Shown here one piece after another: positions 7,863 through 15,508 of a stretch of DNA of 27,500 nucleotides. Source of the stretch: Paulinella micropora (taxonomy: Eukaryota; Cercozoa; Imbricatea; Euglyphida; Paulinellidae). The notes beneath the pieces were generated by a model. It saw nothing but the letters and a program-made list of their open reading frames with translations. It made no database searches and was not told the origin of the DNA. The stretch covers positions 1 to 27,500 of the forward strand of contig WBZZ01006382.1 in assembly GCA_019918135.1 (NCBI GenBank), read 5' to 3'. A program made the translations under genes and the position numbers. Within the stretch, counting starts at the first letter, position 1. Every line of letters begins with the position of its first letter.

Positions 7863-8372
7863 ATGAGTGAGAACTTAGTAAGTAGAGAAGACAGAACGAT
7901 AGAAGAATGGATTGATGTTTTTGAGACGACGAGGGAGGGTATGCCTAATTTGAAGAAGTATAGAATAAGATGCGAAGAAAGAGTAGCCAAAGCAAATAAA
8001 GAAATAGAATTATTGAAGGAGAAAATCAAACCAGACATAAACAAAATGAGAGCCATTGATATTGTGATTGAAAGAATAAATGAAGAGAAGAATAATGTTG
8101 AGCAAGATAGGCAATATGATAGGAACAGGAAGAATGAATTGAAGAGAATTGAAAAAGAAAGAAAATTATTCAAAGAGTGGAGGAGGGAGCATAGGAGTGA
8201 GTTTGGTAAAGTTGTCCAAGATAGAATTCTTAGAGGGATTGAAAACGAAAAACTTACTTTCAATCAATCCTACATTAGATATTCAACATATATCCCAGTC
8301 CAAGTTAAATCAGAATATAGTCTGATGAATGAGCATGATGGGAATATGTATAGATGTATGAGAGGAGATTAG
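7863..8372 (+). CDS. Coiled-coil protein, intact paralogue
   Basis: ATG 7863 (MSENLVSREDRTIEEW) was chosen because the frame further upstream has no ATG and runs through the GC-rich array. The product has 169 residues. It is almost entirely charged helix (about residues 35-110 are Lys/Glu/Arg-rich and suit a coiled coil), followed by a conserved block: EWRREHRSEFGKVVQDRI, then GIENEKLTFNQSY, and a C-terminal NEHDGNMYR motif. The same block survives in the broken copy at 5401-6012. No catalytic motif or membrane segment is seen, and the family is not recognised. It precedes the hairpin-led gene at 8569 in the same orientation. Confidence 0.75.
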   Translation: MSENLVSREDRTIEEWIDVFETTREGMPNLKKYRIRCEERVAKANKEIELLKEKIKPDINKMRAIDIVIERINEEKNNVEQDRQYDRNRKNELKRIEKERKLFKEWRREHRSEFGKVVQDRILRGIENEKLTFNQSYIRYSTYIPVQVKSEYSLMNEHDGNMYRCMRGD

Positions 8373-8373
8373 A

Positions 8374-8451
8374 GTAGCCTTGTTTATGTTGTGCATCTGC
8401 CTACCTGCTCACTTCTCCTTAAGCAACACGATAGACAACGTACGAGGCTAC
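8374..8451. repeat. Compound inverted repeat after the coiled-coil gene
   Basis: GTAGCCT (8374-8380) pairs with AGGCTAC (8445-8451). Inside, TTGTTTAT faces ATAGACAA with one G-T pair, so the two arms extend with interruptions. It begins 2 bases past the stop at 8372. It is similar in size to the other hairpin-bounded intergenic units but shares no sequence with them. Confidence 0.5.
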
Positions 8452-8523
8452 AACCCTTCTCATTATTTATTTATTTATAAAAAAAGCACAGATTAGTATA
8501 TTGATTAGAACGGCTTCAAGGCA

Positions 8524-8565
8524 CTACCCACACATGTGTTTTTGTGCTTTTTGATGTGTGGGTAG
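8524..8565. promoter_or_regulatory. Perfect 12-bp hairpin directly upstream of the ATG at 8569
   Basis: CTACCCACACAT (8524-8535) pairs with ATGTGTGGGTAG (8554-8565) around an 18-base, T/G-rich loop. The ATG is 3 bases beyond. Position and partial sequence match the hairpin at 6117-6147, so it is probably a 5'-UTR or promoter structure specific to this gene class. Confidence 0.6.
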
Positions 8566-8568
8566 GCT

Positions 8569-9030
8569 ATGCCTCCGAAGAAGAAGACGGCTACCACCGA
8601 AGCCGAGCCATCCGAGTCAGCCCCTGCTAATGCCACTGACAGCGAGCTAGCACCTGCTACAGCTCCTTCTACAGCCACCGAAGCCAAGGCAGACGAAAAA
8701 ACAGAAGCCAAAAGCCCTCTCGCCTCCTTTGGAAAAAAGAAATCTAAAAGTCAAAAGAAGCCACAGGAGTTGGATAAAAAAGTCTATGTAGTATTCAAAG
8801 AAGGGCGAAACAATCCTGATGCAATTTATGATGAAGCAAAAGAAGGAAGACTAGAGGCAACTTGGATGGTTACCGCTGGAGAGGATGAAGTACCATATGT
8901 TGCATGCGAAGAAGGAGATGTAATTCGTGTTTTTAGGTCGTTTAAGGCCTTGAAGGGGTTTTACGTCAAAGGATTAGTTCCTTTATATGCTAAGTTTGGA
9001 ATCGTAAATCCTACAGCTGAGAGTAAGTAA
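8569..9030 (+). CDS. Ala/Pro/Lys-rich N-terminus plus small globular domain, unknown
   Basis: The 153-residue product starts MPPKKKTATTEAEPSES. Residues 1-65 are low-complexity Ala/Thr/Glu/Pro and Lys, followed by a basic patch (KKKSKSQKK). From about residue 72 (KKVYVVFKEGRNNPDAIYDE) a folded-looking domain of about 75 residues contains TWMVTAGEDEVPYVACEEGD and LKGFYVKGLVPLYAKFG. It resembles a disordered, possibly nucleic-acid-binding tail on a small alpha/beta domain, but the family is not recognised. It ends 2 bases before the stop of the convergent integrase, so the two transcripts must meet or overlap. Element A has no counterpart after its integrase. Confidence 0.75.
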   Translation: MPPKKKTATTEAEPSESAPANATDSELAPATAPSTATEAKADEKTEAKSPLASFGKKKSKSQKKPQELDKKVYVVFKEGRNNPDAIYDEAKEGRLEATWMVTAGEDEVPYVACEEGDVIRVFRSFKALKGFYVKGLVPLYAKFGIVNPTAESK

Positions 9031-9032
9031 TG

Positions 9033-10040
9033 CTACAAATCCAGAATGTCTTTTTTCTTTCGGACTCTTTCGCTCGTTCGTATGTTGGCTGAGTTAATGG
9101 CTTCTCTGTTCAGTAAATGCTTTGTTTGTTTTTCTTTCGTTAATTTTTTTAATTCTTTATTAATATCCGGTTCGTCTTTTGTGTTGTCCGGTTCCTCTTC
9201 GGTAACCTCAGTCTTTAATAATTGCCTTGGTGGCACAACTTCATCATTCGTTAATATAATCCGGTAGCCCCTACGGCCTTTTACTTTATATATTTGTTTA
9301 CTCCAAGTCTTACCTCCCTTTTCCAATATGTGCTTTTTGTTAAGTTTTCTTACCTTGTCTCCTTCTTTGAAGTCGAATAAATTCTTATCTACATAATGTT
9401 CTTGCTTGTTAGTATCAGTTCCATTAAATACTTCAAGTGGTGATGCTTTAATAGTTGAATGCTTCTTTTTGTTATAATAATAAACCACATCTTCAATGTA
9501 ATTTATCCAATCAAAGTTACCATTATAAGCCCATATAACATGGAGTTGCTCTCGTAGAGTTCTTACAAATCTATCAACAATTCCTAATGAATTGTGGTCT
9601 CCCACTTCAACCTTAAAATGATTAATACCATTATTGTTAATCCATTCTCCAACCGCTCCCTTAAATTCACCACCGCTGTCTGAGATAAATGCCTTGGGCT
9701 TTGGTAGTTTTTTGAGTGCTTCTAAAACCGTAGTTGAAAACTTATTTTTTATCGGGATGGCATAAGCATACCGACTATGAATATCAATCCAAATCAATGC
9801 AAAATTATAATTTTTATTTTTTGTTGCAACTTTTGTCATATCCATTAAATCAATATTTACCATATCTAAAACTTTATCTGCCCATATTGTTGTACCCCTT
9901 GTTCTGGGCTTTGTCTGCCTAAATATTTCCTGTGCTGTATCTTTTTTTTCTTCCTCTGTTGGTTCGCCTTTCGGAGTATCTTCTAGTTGCGTATTCTTAT
10001 CCTGTGCATTAATATTAGCAGTTGTATGTTTGTTATCCAT
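9033..10040 (-). CDS. rve-family (retroviral-type) integrase, element B
   Basis: The 335-residue product is colinear with the integrase at 4012. Core motifs: VNIDLMDM (D64), WIDIHSRY, ISDSGGEFKG (D121) and GIVDRFVRTLREQ (D156 where Glu is usual, 35 positions after D121). The C-terminal SH3-like region has FKEGDKVRKLNKKH, IYKVKGRRGYRI and PRQLLKTE. The N-terminus has the conserved TQLEDTPKGE stretch and no HHCC zinc finger. It presumably catalyses integration of the element's DNA. Start chosen at ATG 10040, preceded by AAATATCA. The 193 bases upstream carry a bipartite palindromic spacer that the element A copy lacks. Confidence 0.9.
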   Translation of the reverse strand: MDNKHTTANINAQDKNTQLEDTPKGEPTEEEKKDTAQEIFRQTKPRTRGTTIWADKVLDMVNIDLMDMTKVATKNKNYNFALIWIDIHSRYAYAIPIKNKFSTTVLEALKKLPKPKAFISDSGGEFKGAVGEWINNNGINHFKVEVGDHNSLGIVDRFVRTLREQLHVIWAYNGNFDWINYIEDVVYYYNKKKHSTIKASPLEVFNGTDTNKQEHYVDKNLFDFKEGDKVRKLNKKHILEKGGKTWSKQIYKVKGRRGYRIILTNDEVVPPRQLLKTEVTEEEPDNTKDEPDINKELKKLTKEKQTKHLLNREAINSANIRTSERVRKKKDILDL

Positions 10041-10233
10041 TGATATTTATGAATTGCGCTTCTATCTTGCTAATTGCAAGATTTCTCGCTATATTCATAA
10101 ACATCGTTTTTTATTTTTGGAAAAAATTTAATGGGTGACGATGTTTGTAAAATATTTTTGTTCTTGAAGTAGTCAAAAACAAAGATACACGAAAATGAGT
10201 GAAACGAATGAGAGTGTGGATTTACAAATATCA
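10041..10233 (-). promoter_or_regulatory. Bipartite palindromic spacer cassette, copy 1
   Basis: Two hairpin units lie between the charged-protein stop and the integrase start. Unit I, 10140-10232, has arms GATGTTTGTAAA and TTTACAAATATC (one mismatch) and contains, on the - strand, the core CTCATTCGTTTCACTCATTT. Unit II, 10046-10101, has arms TTTATGAAT and ATTCATAAA, a middle tier GCG/CGC, an inner stem ATCTTGC/GCAAGAT, and the core AGCGAGAA ... GAAGCGCAATT. The same two cores occur in the same order at 16688-16830. The equivalent gap in element A is 8 bases, so this is an insertion in B or a loss in A. Confidence 0.65.
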
Positions 10234-10755
10234 TTAGAATTTCAAAAATATCTTTTCTGCTTCCTTACTTTTTTCTTTACTCTTTGGTGTATTGTTATAT
10301 ACATTGACTGATATTTTTTCACTTCGTTTTTTGCCGCCTCGCTGTTTTCCGCCTGTTTCATAATCTTCGCTTTCTTCACTCTCACTTTCTTCTTCTTCTC
10401 CTTCACTATCATTCTCTGGCTTCTTTGGTGGTGGTGTTTTCTTTGCTGGTTTCTTCTTTGGCTTTTTAGCATTCTTTTTTATCTTTCTAAGCATATGATT
10501 TGCAATAACCTCAGACATATCAATTTCGCTGTCGCTTTCGCTTTCGTCTTCTACGACTTCTGGTTTTCCAAGTATTTCCTTAGCAACCCCTAACTCAGCA
10601 TCAGTTTCAATCATTTCATCTATAGTCTTATCTTTCAGTTCTCCCTTTTTGCGGAGACGTTCGCGAGCCCATTCGTCCTTTCGCCGTTCAGCATTTTCTC
10701 TATTTGCTTGAACTGCCTTCTTCCAATTTTCCTTTGATGCTTCCTTAGACGGCAT
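10234..10755 (-). CDS. Highly charged, probably disordered protein, element B
   Basis: The 173-residue product is the paralogue of the gene at 3491: start MPSKEASKENWKKAVQANRE, acidic segment with DMSEVIANHML, Lys/Pro-rich run, Ser/Glu-rich acidic run, a GGKQRGGKKR basic patch and the conserved end VNVYNN...KIFLKF. The ends are best conserved and the middle keeps only composition, as expected for a disordered linker. It is divergent from the fibre gene across a 76-base spacer and upstream of the integrase on the same strand. Function unknown. An alternative frame at 10242-10472 has only shadow composition. Confidence 0.8.
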   Translation of the reverse strand: MPSKEASKENWKKAVQANRENAERRKDEWARERLRKKGELKDKTIDEMIETDAELGVAKEILGKPEVVEDESESDSEIDMSEVIANHMLRKIKKNAKKPKKKPAKKTPPPKKPENDSEGEEEESESEESEDYETGGKQRGGKKRSEKISVNVYNNTPKSKEKSKEAEKIFLKF

Positions 10756-10831
10756 AATTTAGATTCGCTTTTAATCTTTGTTGCTATAATTTAACAAAAA
10801 TAAAATTAATTATTTTATTAATTAATATACA
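10756..10831. promoter_or_regulatory. Divergent promoter region, element B
   Basis: A 76-base A/T-rich spacer between the charged protein (- strand) and the fibre (+ strand). On the fibre side it holds AATTAATTATTTTATTAATT followed by AATATACA abutting the ATG. The other side has a weaker CTAAATT before its ATG. Confidence 0.5.
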
Positions 10832-13800
10832 ATGGGTAGTCAATATAAATCCTTACTAGGTTTATCAGAAATCGCAGTTGATAGTCTAGATATTAAAAAT
10901 TTAGACCTTACCAACACAAACATAGTGGGATTATACACAGATAGGGTGCCAGAAGATGCTGACCCCGTAAATCTTTATTTTACTAACAGCCGATTTGATG
11001 CGAGGTTGGCTTTAAAATCAACCACTGACATAAAAGAAGGCACTAATCTATACTATACTGATGGTAGGTTTGATGCGCGACTAACTACTAAATCAACCAC
11101 GAACCTAGCAGAAGGCACCAATTTATATTATACTAATGCTAGGTTTGACACTCAATTAGCAACAAAGAGCACAACAAACTTAGCAGAGGGAACCAATCTA
11201 TACTATACCACAGCAAGGGCTAATACAGATTTTGACACAAGGATAGCAACTAAATCAATAGATGCTTTAAGTGATGTAGTCATAACAACACCAACCGATA
11301 ACCAACTACTCATTTATAGCACGGGGCAATGGAGAAATGTTGCTTCACCTTTTCTAAGATTGGATGGCCTCACTATGATGTTTGGAGATTTGAATATGGG
11401 GGGTTTTAATGTAGCAAATGTCGGTAATGTTGATGGTGTTGATGTTTCGGCTCTTGATAGTTCTGTCGTTAAACTAACAGGCGACCAAACCATAACAGGA
11501 AACAAAACATTTACTACTTATGTGGCCGTAAAAGACTCAAATCCATTAAACACAGGTAAGTTATTTTTCAATTACAACAATAATATGGGCTCTATCTATT
11601 CGTCGGAGGCAGGTGGTGCGACGGGCTACCCATTATCTTTTGTAGGCTCGTCCATACTTTTTGCTCCAACAACAGGTGGTGGAATGACATTAACAAATAA
11701 TGTTTTAAATTTTAACAGCACGACAGCAATCAGCGGACTACCCGCACCATTCTATGATGGCGATGCTTCAACAAAAGCATATACCGATACGAAACTGGCC
11801 AAGGACGGCACGACGGCTATGACGGGCAGTTTAAATATGGGAGGATTTAACATAACAAATGTTGGTAATGTTGATGGTATTGATGTATCCACCCTTGATA
11901 CCGCAGTCGTCAAACTAACAGGAGACCAAACCATAGCAGGAACCAAAACATTCAGCAACATAATAAATGCTAGTGCGGGGATTGATATGAAAAGCCAAAG
12001 TATAACAAATGTTAATCTTGTTGATGGTGTTGATGTTTCTACTCTTGATACTTCTGTCGTTAAACTAACAGGAGACCAGACCATAGCAGGGAATAAAAAA
12101 TTTACTTCAACAATAGAAGTGCGAGGTGCTACTGCTCCAACCGCTTTTGATGGTATCGGTATCGCCTTTGATACGGCGACAAATATAGGAGAGATTGTGG
12201 CACAAAAAATAGCAACCGCGGGCTATTATCCGATACAAATAACGGGTTCGTATGTAGAGTTATATGCTGGGGATAATGTAATAGCGACAGCAACGGGCAC
12301 GACACTATCTTTAAACAATAGAAAAATAACAAACTTAGCCACACCAACAGCAACAACGGACGCAACAACGAAAAGTTATGTGGATACATTAGACGGGCAA
12401 AATGTAAAACTAACAGGAAACCAAACCATAGCAGGAATTAAGACATATAGCAGTGGTGTTGAAATAACGGGAAATTCAATAAATGCTACAACAAAGGGCA
12501 CATTCGTGGTTTTTAACTCCACAGCCAATATCGGGTCAATTGCTAGTTTGGATATGAAAACAGCAACATATTACAACTTTGAAATTTCTGCGAAAAAAAT
12601 AAGTTTTATTATTGACGGGACAATCGTCGGTTGGGTAAATGCTTCGGGGTTAGATTGTAATAGTAGCAAAATAGCGAACCTTGGAACTCCGACATTATCA
12701 ACGGACGGAGCAACAAAAGGATATGCGGACACATTGGACGGACAAAATGTAAAACTAACAGGAGACCAAACAATAACAGGAATTAAGATATTTAATGGAA
12801 GTAGAAATGATGTAAGGGCACTAAATTTGTTAAGCCAAGCCGATTTCAATAATGTAGATATCATTAATGGTGGAAATATAACATATAATGGGGCGCGGAT
12901 ATTAAACCAAAACGGAGGAGATATATTCTTTTCACAGACATCGGGTGATTATCAGTATTTCTTATTTACTCTAAATACTGCTTCAAGTGGAACCGCGAAC
13001 CAACGAGGTTATGTATTTACGAATGTAGCATCTGATGTAAAAGGGGCGGGACTTTATATTTCAAAACTTTTGGATAATAAATCCGCTTCGTCTGATATCG
13101 TCCGTTTTAATAATGCGGGTGGTATGCGGTTTTATGGTGCCTTGGATATGAATTCAAACAACATAACAAATGGCGGAACAATAACAGGAACGACAATTAC
13201 TTCAACCGCGGGTATATCAACAACAACCGCAACCGCGAGTGGATTAATAACGGCAAACGCGGGAGTATCAACAACCACATTAACGGCGAGTGGATTATTA
13301 ACAGCGACAGGAGGTTCAAGCATAGTTATACAAGGAAATACTAATGGCGGTAATACAAGAGGAATATTTTTGTGGGACACTGGCAACACCAGTTATGGCA
13401 TTTATATGGCTTCAAATGGGGGAGCCACAAATACCAGAAGTCTAGCGGGAGGGTCTGCGGTTGCTGGCAATGATTTTACTTCCTTTGCTGTTAGATTTAG
13501 GGTAAGTAATGTTTCAACCGATGGTTTTATATGGGAGAACTCGTCCGAACAATTGTTAATGTCATTAAACGGGGCAAATGGGACTTTATGGACAAAAGGG
13601 TTAATAACGGCTAGTGCTGGTATATCAACAACAACATTAACAACAAGCGACAATATAGTAGTAGGAGCGGGTAAAAGTGTGATTATTGATAGAAGTGCTG
13701 TTGCTAATAATAAACTGGTTTTATATGATAGTGGAACACCTTCAACAACTGGATTTTATGGATTTGGTATTGCTAGTAATACATTAATTTATAATGTTAA

Positions 13801-14482
13801 TGCTTCAACGGATAGCCACGTATTTTACTATGCTGCAACAAATGAATTATTTAGAATTAACAACACAGCAATCACCGCTTCAAAGTCAATAATTCTTCCA
13901 ACAACATCAAGCGGTTCTTTAACAATAAGACAAAGACCAACTTATACTAACGACCCGCTACTACATTTTAAATCAGGAGGATATACGAATTATGGAGTGC
14001 TTACATCTTCAACTGGTTTGCTCCATGCTTGGACTACTACAAATACCAACAGCGAGCCGTCAGGTAGTTATAATTATATTCCGCTTAATGGTGCTTGGAC
14101 AAACTCCTCGGACAGGAGGCTAAAAGCAGATATTAAAACATTAGACTGCGGGGATTGTTGTGAGAAACTAATGAAGATAAATTGTTGTTCGTATTATTGG
14201 AAAGCAGACGAAAAGAAAGAAAAAAAGAACCACGGATTTATCGCGGACGAAGTAAAAAAGATTTATCCAGAATTTGTATCTGAAAGCGGAATAAAAGCAG
14301 ACGATGGAGACGGATACCTTGAAGGCATAACATATACAAATTTTATACCGATATTAGTCAGTGCTTTTCAACATTTGACTGAAAAGGTGATTTATTTAGA
14401 AAAGCAAAATAATAATCTAACTAATGATATAGCCGATTTAAAAAACCAATTAGCAGAAATCCGTAATAACAATGCCACCTAG
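10832..14482 (+). CDS. Phage-like trimeric fibre protein with C-terminal S74 chaperone domain
   Basis: The 1216-residue product starts MGSQYKSLLGLSEIAVDSL. Four NLYYT/NLYFT-type repeats lie at about residues 45-150 (RFDARLxTKSTTxLAEGTN), a pattern typical of phage tail fibres. Five copies of VKLTGxQTIxGxK follow in the central shaft, then Gly/Thr-rich repeats such as GISTTTLTASG. From about residue 1093 comes a peptidase S74 (intramolecular chaperone) domain: SDRRLKADI with the expected Ser1093 and Lys1098, HGFIADEVKKIYPEFV, GITYTNFIPILVSAF, and a C-terminal coiled coil. In this family the domain assembles the trimer and cleaves itself off. It probably forms the vertex fibre used for host attachment. 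The last 11 bases overlap the next gene. Confidence 0.9.
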   Translation: MGSQYKSLLGLSEIAVDSLDIKNLDLTNTNIVGLYTDRVPEDADPVNLYFTNSRFDARLALKSTTDIKEGTNLYYTDGRFDARLTTKSTTNLAEGTNLYYTNARFDTQLATKSTTNLAEGTNLYYTTARANTDFDTRIATKSIDALSDVVITTPTDNQLLIYSTGQWRNVASPFLRLDGLTMMFGDLNMGGFNVANVGNVDGVDVSALDSSVVKLTGDQTITGNKTFTTYVAVKDSNPLNTGKLFFNYNNNMGSIYSSEAGGATGYPLSFVGSSILFAPTTGGGMTLTNNVLNFNSTTAISGLPAPFYDGDASTKAYTDTKLAKDGTTAMTGSLNMGGFNITNVGNVDGIDVSTLDTAVVKLTGDQTIAGTKTFSNIINASAGIDMKSQSITNVNLVDGVDVSTLDTSVVKLTGDQTIAGNKKFTSTIEVRGATAPTAFDGIGIAFDTATNIGEIVAQKIATAGYYPIQITGSYVELYAGDNVIATATGTTLSLNNRKITNLATPTATTDATTKSYVDTLDGQNVKLTGNQTIAGIKTYSSGVEITGNSINATTKGTFVVFNSTANIGSIASLDMKTATYYNFEISAKKISFIIDGTIVGWVNASGLDCNSSKIANLGTPTLSTDGATKGYADTLDGQNVKLTGDQTITGIKIFNGSRNDVRALNLLSQADFNNVDIINGGNITYNGARILNQNGGDIFFSQTSGDYQYFLFTLNTASSGTANQRGYVFTNVASDVKGAGLYISKLLDNKSASSDIVRFNNAGGMRFYGALDMNSNNITNGGTITGTTITSTAGISTTTATASGLITANAGVSTTTLTASGLLTATGGSSIVIQGNTNGGNTRGIFLWDTGNTSYGIYMASNGGATNTRSLAGGSAVAGNDFTSFAVRFRVSNVSTDGFIWENSSEQLLMSLNGANGTLWTKGLITASAGISTTTLTTSDNIVVGAGKSVIIDRSAVANNKLVLYDSGTPSTTGFYGFGIASNTLIYNVNASTDSHVFYYAATNELFRINNTAITASKSIILPTTSSGSLTIRQRPTYTNDPLLHFKSGGYTNYGVLTSSTGLLHAWTTTNTNSEPSGSYNYIPLNGAWTNSSDRRLKADIKTLDCGDCCEKLMKINCCSYYWKADEKKEKKNHGFIADEVKKIYPEFVSESGIKADDGDGYLEGITYTNFIPILVSAFQHLTEKVIYLEKQNNNLTNDIADLKNQLAEIRNNNAT

Positions 14483-14816
14483 ATTACACCCTCCACCTCC
14501 ACTCATTGATATGGCAGATGGCGAACTAACTCCTGAATTAAAAAATCGTGTAATTGATATTTCGTTGAAGAATGAAGAAAAAAAAGTTGAGCATGAATTA
14601 GAGGATAACTGGAATTGTTGTTGTATAACAAACAGACCGACAGACAGCCGACTTATTAAATACTTATTTCAAATGGGTATCATTATCTCCATTATAACCC
14701 TTTGTATCGTAAGACTATCTGAAAAGAACTTACCTTGTGAGGTTGCTAATACTTATGTCGGTATTTTAACACTTTTGATTGGGATATGCCTTCCATCGCC
14801 TTCTTCAAAGAAATGA
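14472..14816 (+). CDS. Small membrane protein with two predicted TM segments
   Basis: The 114-residue product starts within the fibre stop region (ATG inside the last fibre codons), which suggests coupled expression. It has a proline-rich start (MPPRLHPPPPLID), a charged helix (about residues 18-45), a cysteine cluster NCCC, and two hydrophobic segments at about residues 66-82 (FQMGIIISIITLCIV) and 94-108 (YVGILTLLIGICLP). It probably sits in a membrane, perhaps an internal virion membrane or the host membrane during entry or exit. The family is not recognised. Element A lost this gene in its deletion. Confidence 0.75.
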   Translation: MPPRLHPPPPLIDMADGELTPELKNRVIDISLKNEEKKVEHELEDNWNCCCITNRPTDSRLIKYLFQMGIIISIITLCIVRLSEKNLPCEVANTYVGILTLLIGICLPSPSSKK

Positions 14817-15045
14817 ACATTCATATATATGTGTCATATACCAAGACGAACTATCGCCAGCACACATTAAAGGCAGGGCTTCATCAAAACTAACACACCA
14901 ATCACTCATCGGTTTGTAAATACATTTAAATTTAGTATCTATACCCTTTTGAATACAATAAACACAACTAATATTCTTTTTTTCGCTTACCCGAGAGTAA
15001 AAGTCGCAGGCACTCCGCGAAAATATTTTGATTATTAAAAAGTTT
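14817..15045. other. Gap of 229 bases, no firm gene
   Basis: The only frame of note is on the - strand (15065-14805, 86 codons, Cys-rich with a hydrophobic start). It overlaps the start of the next gene and the end of the previous one and has no TATA box. It may be a decayed small gene. Confidence 0.3.
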
Positions 15046-15426
15046 ATGAGTAGTAATATAACCATGACTGACTATAAATACCAAAAGATTATTTTTCTGA
15101 GCAATGATTTTGCGGGAGGAAGCAAAACATTTAATAAAAATATTCAAATGTCATTCACACCCACCAAAATGAATGTAAAATTTATCCACTATATGAACGA
15201 CCAGACCGAAACCAAAACCAGAATTCTTTACATGGATAGAATTGGAATTATTGGAACATTCGCGGATAGTAATATAGCAAACATTTCAAATCTCGGTTAT
15301 AATTTGGGTGTCGTCGGATGGACGGACGGCCAATATACATTTAAAATCCTTGAAACAGACAGCGGAAATATTGACACAGGAAATTTAGCGGGGCGAATTG
15401 TTGTGTGTTTAGAATTCGTTGCGTAG
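15046..15426 (+). CDS. Small beta-rich protein, probably structural, unknown
   Basis: The start was taken as ATG 15046 (MSSNITMTDYKYQK); a frame opening at 15028 would need a non-ATG start, and ATG 15064 is an alternative. The product is about 126 residues with an alternating hydrophobic pattern and repeated short beta-like segments (KIIFLSNDF, VKFIHYMND, RILYMDRIG, GRIVVCLEFVA) and no charged helix. It sits between the fibre/membrane genes and the packaging ATPase in the late-gene block, so a virion role is inferred from position only. The stop lies inside the hairpin at 15418-15430. Confidence 0.65.
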   Translation: MSSNITMTDYKYQKIIFLSNDFAGGSKTFNKNIQMSFTPTKMNVKFIHYMNDQTETKTRILYMDRIGIIGTFADSNIANISNLGYNLGVVGWTDGQYTFKILETDSGNIDTGNLAGRIVVCLEFVA

Positions 15427-15497
15427 CAACAATGTATGAATTTAGAAATTCATAACTATTTCTTGCTTAAGTCTAATTTTTGAGAAAATTTGACTTA
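15418..15497. repeat. Three consecutive hairpins before the ATPase
   Basis: In order: GTTGC-GTA-GCAAC (15418-15430, containing the previous gene's stop); TATGAATTT-AG-AAATTCATA (15435-15454); and TAAGTC-T-AATTTT / AAAATT-T-GACTTA (15468-15497) around TGAG. The middle one resembles the arms of spacer unit II (TATGAATATAG ... AATTCATAAA at 10046-10101) without its core, and could be a solo remnant. Confidence 0.6.
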
Positions 15498-15508
15498 TGA
15501 TATATACG
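15497..15508 (+). promoter_or_regulatory. TATATA box before the ATPase start
   Basis: ATGATATATACG lies directly before ATG 15509. The box occupies what would be the first codons if translation began at ATG 15497. Since other genes here have the box just upstream of ATG, 15509 is the better start. Confidence 0.45.

Noticed and set aside
5029..9032. Long terminal inverted repeats of the two elements
   Set aside because: Only short palindromes were found by eye; no long match between the two flanks of this region could be supported.
14805..15065. - strand 86-codon Cys-rich frame
   Set aside because: It overlaps both neighbouring genes and lacks the usual box before ATG. A small decayed gene remains possible, so it is noted under the gap at 14817.
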